Shown here: piece after piece, positions 4,364 to 8,018 of the stretch
Position numbering within the stretch: the first letter of the stretch is position 1
Layout: every line of letters starts with the position of its first letter
Origin: CAYZAK01 sp964476445
GTDB taxonomy: Bacteria > CG03 > SLGR01 > JAGXOG01
DNA: 8,018 nt
Assembly (NCBI GenBank): GCA_964476445.1
Contig: CAYZAK010000057.1
Span: 1-8,018 of the forward strand
Direction of reading: 5' to 3'
The notes under the pieces: generated by a model
Databases searched by the model: none
The model's input: only the letters and a program-made list of their open reading frames with translations
What the model was told of the DNA's origin: nothing
Made by a program: the position numbers and the translations under genes

Positions 4364-6790
4364 ATGTTTATATCTTTTTTAAATCCCCAGGGCAATTTTG
4401 ATTCCCTGGACAGTCACTGGGCTTCCCATCCCGATTTCGGAGGCCAGCTGGTTTACGTAAAGGAACTGGCCCTGGAAATGGCCGAACTGGGTCACCGGGT
4501 TGATATTGTAACCCGCCGGGTAGAAGATAAAAACTGGCCCGAATTTAAAGACAGATTCGATACCTATCCCGATCGGGACAATATACGGATTGTAAGAATA
4601 GATTTCGGACCCGCCGGTTTTTTAGAAAAAGAAAAACTTTGGCCCTATATCTGCCCTGAATACGTTGAAAATCTCATAAAACTTTATAAATCCGAAGGTC
4701 AATTTCCCGATTTTGTTACCTCCCACTACGGGGACGGGGGGCTGGCCGGGGCCTATTTTAACAAAAGAACTGGCATTCCCTTTACCTTTACCGCCCATTC
4801 CCTGGGGGCCCAGAAAATGGATAAAATTAAAATAACCAGATACAATATAGAAAAATATAACAATACTTATAATTTTGCCACCCGGCTAACCGGGGAACGA
4901 ATAAGTATGAACCGGGCCCATAAAGTGATAACCAGTACAACTCAGGAAAGGTTCAGTCAGTACACCCACACCGCCTACAGTGAAGCTATAGTCCCCAGCA
5001 ACGAAGATAAATTTGCTGTAATCCCCCCCGGAGTTTCCCTGAGAGTTTTTGATAAATCCTCTATTATGACCCGGGATAAAAAATTGGAATCCCGAATTAA
5101 AAAGAATCTTAAAAGAGATTTAAATAATGACCGGTTAGAACTTCCTTCGGTAATATCTTCAAGCAGACTGGACCCTAAAAAAAATATAGCCGGTATACTC
5201 AAAGCCTACGGCAGCAGCTCCGCTCTCCGGGAAACGGCCAATCTGGTAATAGTCACCCGGGGGTACAATAACCCTCTTAAAAATTATCAGAAAATTTCAG
5301 AAGGCCAAAGACAGGATGTTTTAAAAGAAATACTTTCCCTTATAGACTCTTATAATTTGCGGGGTAAAGTTTCCATGTTTTCAATCGACAGCCAGAAAGA
5401 CCTTTCCGGGATGTACCGATATTTTGCATCCACCGGGTCGGTCTTTTGCTTGGCCGCTCTCTACGAACCTTTCGGGCTGGCCCCTCTTGAAGCCATGGCC
5501 TGCGGCCTGCCGGTGGTGACTACTAAATTCGGCGGGCCGGCCGAAAGTTTAAGGGAAGCCGGAGAAAATTTCGGATTACTTATAGATCCAACCGTACCCG
5601 ATGAAGTTGCCGGGGCCCTGTTTAAGCTAACTTCCTCTTTTAAAAAATGGAAGGAGATGTCCAACAAAGGCTATAAGCGGGTTTTAGACAAATATACCTG
5701 GCGGTGTACGGCTAAAGCTTATTTGAATGTTATAAAAAATTTCAAAAAGACAGCCGCACCGTTTAAAATTAATATACCCCCTTATTTTACGGATCCCAAA
5801 AAACATAAAAAACCATCTCTTAAACTGCTGAAAAAACTCTACCTTCAATACGATATTCTGTGTATCGGAGAGACCATGGTAGATTTTATATCGGATACCA
5901 CTAAAAACTCCCTTTTAGATTCAGATAAATTCACCAAATATCCGGGCGGGAATCCGGCCTATGTCTCCGTGTACGCTGCCAAACTCAGTAAAAAAGCTAT
6001 CCTTATTACCAAACTGGGCACCGGACATTTCGGTGAATTTTTAATCAGAAAACTCCAGGAATACGGAGTATGTACCGAGCATATTTCTTTTAGTAATTCT
6101 GAAGATACTTCGGTAGCATTTTTAACCCGGACACCTTCCACCCCGGATTTTCAGAGCATGCGTTCGGCGGACAGCAAACTAAATATTAAAGAAGTAAACC
6201 CCCTTCTGCTCGAAGATTCGAAAGTTATTCATACTTCTTTATCGTCTATGATTACAGAGCCGGCCCGATCGGCAATTCGTAAAGCATTCAGGATAGGAAA
6301 AAGCAGTTCCAAAATACTTTCTTTAGAACCCAATTATCACCCCCAGCTCTGGCACGACAGAGAAGAAGCCATTGAAATAATGGCCCAGATCTGTGACGGA
6401 GTTACAATGGTCTTCCCCTCTCTCTCCAACGCCAGGCATCTTTTTGACTACAATATGGACGAAGAAAAGTTAAAAAAACTTACCATTGAAAAATTTCACC
6501 GGTGGGGGGCAAAAAAAGTTATATTCACCGCCGGCGACCGATATATAGAAATTTCAACCGGGGCGGGAAAAAAAACCACCCGGATAAAGAACCTGAAAAA
6601 AATAGATATAGTTGATTTTGCCGGCGGGGGGTCCGCCTTTATATCCGGATTTATAGTTGCCTATATGGAAAAACTATCCCTTAAAAAATGTGCCAGGTTT
6701 GGATACCGGGTGGCTGAGACAGCTTTAAAATCCGTAGGTCCGTTTCCTAAAAATATTTTCAGAAAAGATATTTTAGAAAAAATTAATTAA
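4364..6790 (+). CDS. Sucrose-phosphate synthase fused to a degenerate PfkB sugar-kinase domain
   Basis: Residues 1 to about 485 form a GT-B glycosyltransferase (GT4) that should make sucrose 6-phosphate from NDP-glucose and fructose 6-phosphate. Visible are LNPQGNF (6-12), GGQLVYVKE (26-34), SHYGDGG (120-126), TAHSLGAQK (143-151), SSRLDPKKN with Arg268 and Lys273, and the donor-site Glu pair in EPFGLAPLE (368, 376). The run NIPPYFTDP marks the usual synthase end, matching H. orenii SPS as I recall it. Residues 496-808 are a PfkB/fructokinase-like fold: CIGETMVDF (500-508), PGGN (527-530), EPNYHPQLW (655-663). Its signature 'GAGD' is instead GGGS (754-757), so the catalytic Asp is Ser757, and the NxxE metal motif reads SLSN (686-689). 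This half is probably not an active kinase. Starts 9 bases after the GH65 stop with no strong ribosome site, suggesting coupled translation. A related GT4 product cannot be excluded. Confidence 0.87.
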   Translation: MFISFLNPQGNFDSLDSHWASHPDFGGQLVYVKELALEMAELGHRVDIVTRRVEDKNWPEFKDRFDTYPDRDNIRIVRIDFGPAGFLEKEKLWPYICPEYVENLIKLYKSEGQFPDFVTSHYGDGGLAGAYFNKRTGIPFTFTAHSLGAQKMDKIKITRYNIEKYNNTYNFATRLTGERISMNRAHKVITSTTQERFSQYTHTAYSEAIVPSNEDKFAVIPPGVSLRVFDKSSIMTRDKKLESRIKKNLKRDLNNDRLELPSVISSSRLDPKKNIAGILKAYGSSSALRETANLVIVTRGYNNPLKNYQKISEGQRQDVLKEILSLIDSYNLRGKVSMFSIDSQKDLSGMYRYFASTGSVFCLAALYEPFGLAPLEAMACGLPVVTTKFGGPAESLREAGENFGLLIDPTVPDEVAGALFKLTSSFKKWKEMSNKGYKRVLDKYTWRCTAKAYLNVIKNFKKTAAPFKINIPPYFTDPKKHKKPSLKLLKKLYLQYDILCIGETMVDFISDTTKNSLLDSDKFTKYPGGNPAYVSVYAAKLSKKAILITKLGTGHFGEFLIRKLQEYGVCTEHISFSNSEDTSVAFLTRTPSTPDFQSMRSADSKLNIKEVNPLLLEDSKVIHTSLSSMITEPARSAIRKAFRIGKSSSKILSLEPNYHPQLWHDREEAIEIMAQICDGVTMVFPSLSNARHLFDYNMDEEKLKKLTIEKFHRWGAKKVIFTAGDRYIEISTGAGKKTTRIKNLKKIDIVDFAGGGSAFISGFIVAYMEKLSLKKCARFGYRVAETALKSVGPFPKNIFRKDILEKIN

Positions 6791-7845
6791 TTTTTTCCAA
6801 GCACCTCATTGTAAATTTGAAGGTACTCAGCGGCCATTTTTCGGTTTGAAAAATTTTCCTCCACGTGTATGCGGCAATCCCGGGGAGATATTTTTTCTAT
6901 TTCTTTTGTGGCTTCCACCATCTCTTCCTCGGTATCCACCAGAAAACCAGTTTTCCCATCCACTATAACCTCGGGCGCGGCGCCTCTTTTTAAAGATATT
7001 ACCGGAGTTCCCGCGGCCATGGACTCTATCATAACCATACCGAAGGGTTCCTCCCACTGGCTGGTAAACAGCGTACACTTTGCCCGACGGTAAAGATCGG
7101 CTTTCTTGTCTTTGTCTATCTCTTCGTAAAGTTCAAAATGAAGTTCCTTTGGAAAACTGTCAATCCAGGGCTGAATTTCTTTCTTAAAAAACTCTTGCTC
7201 AAATTCTTCGCTCTTTTTAACGGCCATAACCAGTCCCACACGGGCCTTGTTGGCCACTCTCACCGCCAGATCCAGTCCCTTCTCCCAGTTAGACCGGCCG
7301 ATGAAAAGAAAAAAATCATCTTTTTTTTCGCTCCAGGGAGTATTTTCCACATCTATGGAGTTGTGAACCGTACCCACAAAATTAATATTTTTATTCATAT
7401 CCAGGTAAAGTTCACGCTGGCGATCGGATATGGATACAAAATAGTTATCTCCCTGTTCGGTTAACTCCACGCAACGTTTTACGGATGATTCAGTTGCCGG
7501 ACCATGAAGGGTATGTACCTTGGGGATACCCACTTCATTTGAGGATAACTTGTGATCATGGATTATGTCCGCATTTTCCCATGCCGATACGGCATAAGCG
7601 TATTTTGAGGCCAGTATGCTGACCAGCCTCTTCTCTCTTAAAGTGGAATCCAACCCAAAATAAATATCTTCTTCGATAAAGGGTACCAGCCGACAGGATA
7701 CTTTAGAATCTTTGGGGGCAAAAAGTATAACATCTTCTCCCATCCGGGTGAGTCCTTCTACAAGCTCGTAAGCAACCATCTCAATACCTCCGTACATAGG
7801 CGGGGGTATGGGGATGTAGGGGGGGGTAATAACTGAAATTTTCAT
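6787..7845 (-). CDS. GT4-family retaining glycosyltransferase
   Basis: A 352-residue cytoplasmic or membrane-edge GT-B enzyme that transfers a sugar from a nucleotide donor; the acceptor cannot be read from the sequence. The N-terminal acceptor domain starts PPYIPIPPPMYGGIE, with the Gly19-Gly20 loop typical of GT4. The donor domain has FIGRSNWEKG, with Arg184 and Lys189, and EEPFGMVMIE, with the Glu pair 266 and 274. GKTGFLV follows near 298-303. The start at 7845 has AAGGAG 8 bases upstream. The gene converges on the sucrose-synthase operon, the two stop codons sharing bases 6787-6790, and has its own strong promoter. The neighbours suggest a role in a soluble glycoside such as a compatible solute, but cell-wall or polysaccharide glycosylation is equally allowed by the family. 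Confidence 0.85.
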   Translation of the reverse strand: MKISVITPPYIPIPPPMYGGIEMVAYELVEGLTRMGEDVILFAPKDSKVSCRLVPFIEEDIYFGLDSTLREKRLVSILASKYAYAVSAWENADIIHDHKLSSNEVGIPKVHTLHGPATESSVKRCVELTEQGDNYFVSISDRQRELYLDMNKNINFVGTVHNSIDVENTPWSEKKDDFFLFIGRSNWEKGLDLAVRVANKARVGLVMAVKKSEEFEQEFFKKEIQPWIDSFPKELHFELYEEIDKDKKADLYRRAKCTLFTSQWEEPFGMVMIESMAAGTPVISLKRGAAPEVIVDGKTGFLVDTEEEMVEATKEIEKISPRDCRIHVEENFSNRKMAAEYLQIYNEVLGKN

Positions 7846-7853
7846 AATTTTTT

Positions 7854-7859
7854 CTCCTT
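7854..7859 (-). promoter_or_regulatory. Ribosome binding site of the GT4 gene
   Basis: AAGGAG on the minus strand, 8 bases before the ATG at 7845, settles the start of the glycosyltransferase. Confidence 0.85.
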
Positions 7860-7874
7860 GTTTTTTCTTTCTAA

Positions 7875-7903
7875 ATTTTAGCTAAGGAATTTTTTTTTGT
7901 CAA
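7875..7903 (-). promoter_or_regulatory. Promoter of the GT4 glycosyltransferase gene
   Basis: TTGACA (7898-7903) and TAAAAT (7875-7880) on the minus strand are separated by 17 bases: a perfect -35 box and a -10 box one base from consensus. The spacer contains an A-run. A further TATAAT on the same strand (7931-7936) has only a poor -35 partner, TTGTAA at 15 bases, and may be a weak second promoter. Confidence 0.75.
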
Positions 7904-7990
7904 CTTATCATGTTAAAAATAGATTTTTTTATTATATACTGAACCCCTATTTTACAATAAACCAGGGCATTTACCGTTTCAGCAACCAGC

Positions 7991-8012
7991 AATAATATGT
8001 TAAGATATTATT
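7991..8012. repeat. AT-rich perfect inverted repeat
   Basis: AATAATAT (7991-7998) and ATATTATT (8005-8012) are exact 8-base inverted repeats around a 6-base centre, GTTAAG. It lies about 90 bases upstream of the GT4 promoter at the window edge. It could be an operator or a weak hairpin; being pure A/T in its arms, chance is also possible. Confidence 0.4.
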
Positions 8013-8018
8013 TAAGTT

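Noticed and set aside
7138..7464. Plus-strand open frame of 108 codons
   Set aside because: Antisense to the well-supported GT4 gene and without recognisable motifs or a ribosome site.
1..8018. CRISPR array, tandem repeats or rRNA genes
   Set aside because: No regularly spaced repeats and no rRNA-like sequence were seen anywhere in the window.

Overview
The window is bacterial: it has a tmRNA gene with an encoded CCA end, strong Shine-Dalgarno sequences, sigma70-type promoters and the start of an IS30-family element. Base composition is fairly low in GC. The sucrose-phosphate-synthase domain resembles, as far as I remember that sequence, the enzyme of the halophilic anaerobe Halothermothrix orenii along its whole length. 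A low-GC halophilic or thermophilic anaerobe of Halanaerobiales type is therefore my best guess; this is inference, not proof.

Layout. Bases 1-158 are the end of an IS30-like insertion sequence, with the first 31 codons of its transposase on the minus strand. Bases 159-434 hold no convincing gene, but contain a terminator-like hairpin, a 16-bp palindrome and a three-stem inverted-repeat structure. The tmRNA gene (ssrA) occupies 435-784 on the minus strand. A beta-phosphoglucomutase-type HAD protein follows at 874-1515 (minus). It is divergent from a two-gene plus-strand operon: a GH65 disaccharide phosphorylase fused to a CBS-domain pair (1655-4354), then, after 9 bases, a sucrose-phosphate synthase fused to a degenerate PfkB sugar-kinase domain (4364-6790). 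A GT4 glycosyltransferase (6787-7845, minus) converges on this operon, its stop codon overlapping the operon's last stop. Bases 7846-8018 are its promoter region.

How the genes may work together. The GH65 enzyme would split an alpha-glucoside with phosphate to give beta-glucose 1-phosphate, which the divergent mutase converts to glucose 6-phosphate. The synthase domain would join an NDP-glucose to fructose 6-phosphate, making sucrose 6-phosphate. A glucoside-degrading and a sucrose-making enzyme thus share one transcript, and each carries an added C-terminal domain that looks regulatory: CBS domains of the type that bind adenine nucleotides, and a PfkB fold whose catalytic Asp is Ser. The neighbouring GT4 enzyme could make or extend a glucoside. 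The most interesting reading is a nucleotide- and sugar-sensing switch between making and breaking down a storage or osmolyte sugar. No sucrose-phosphate phosphatase is seen in the window.
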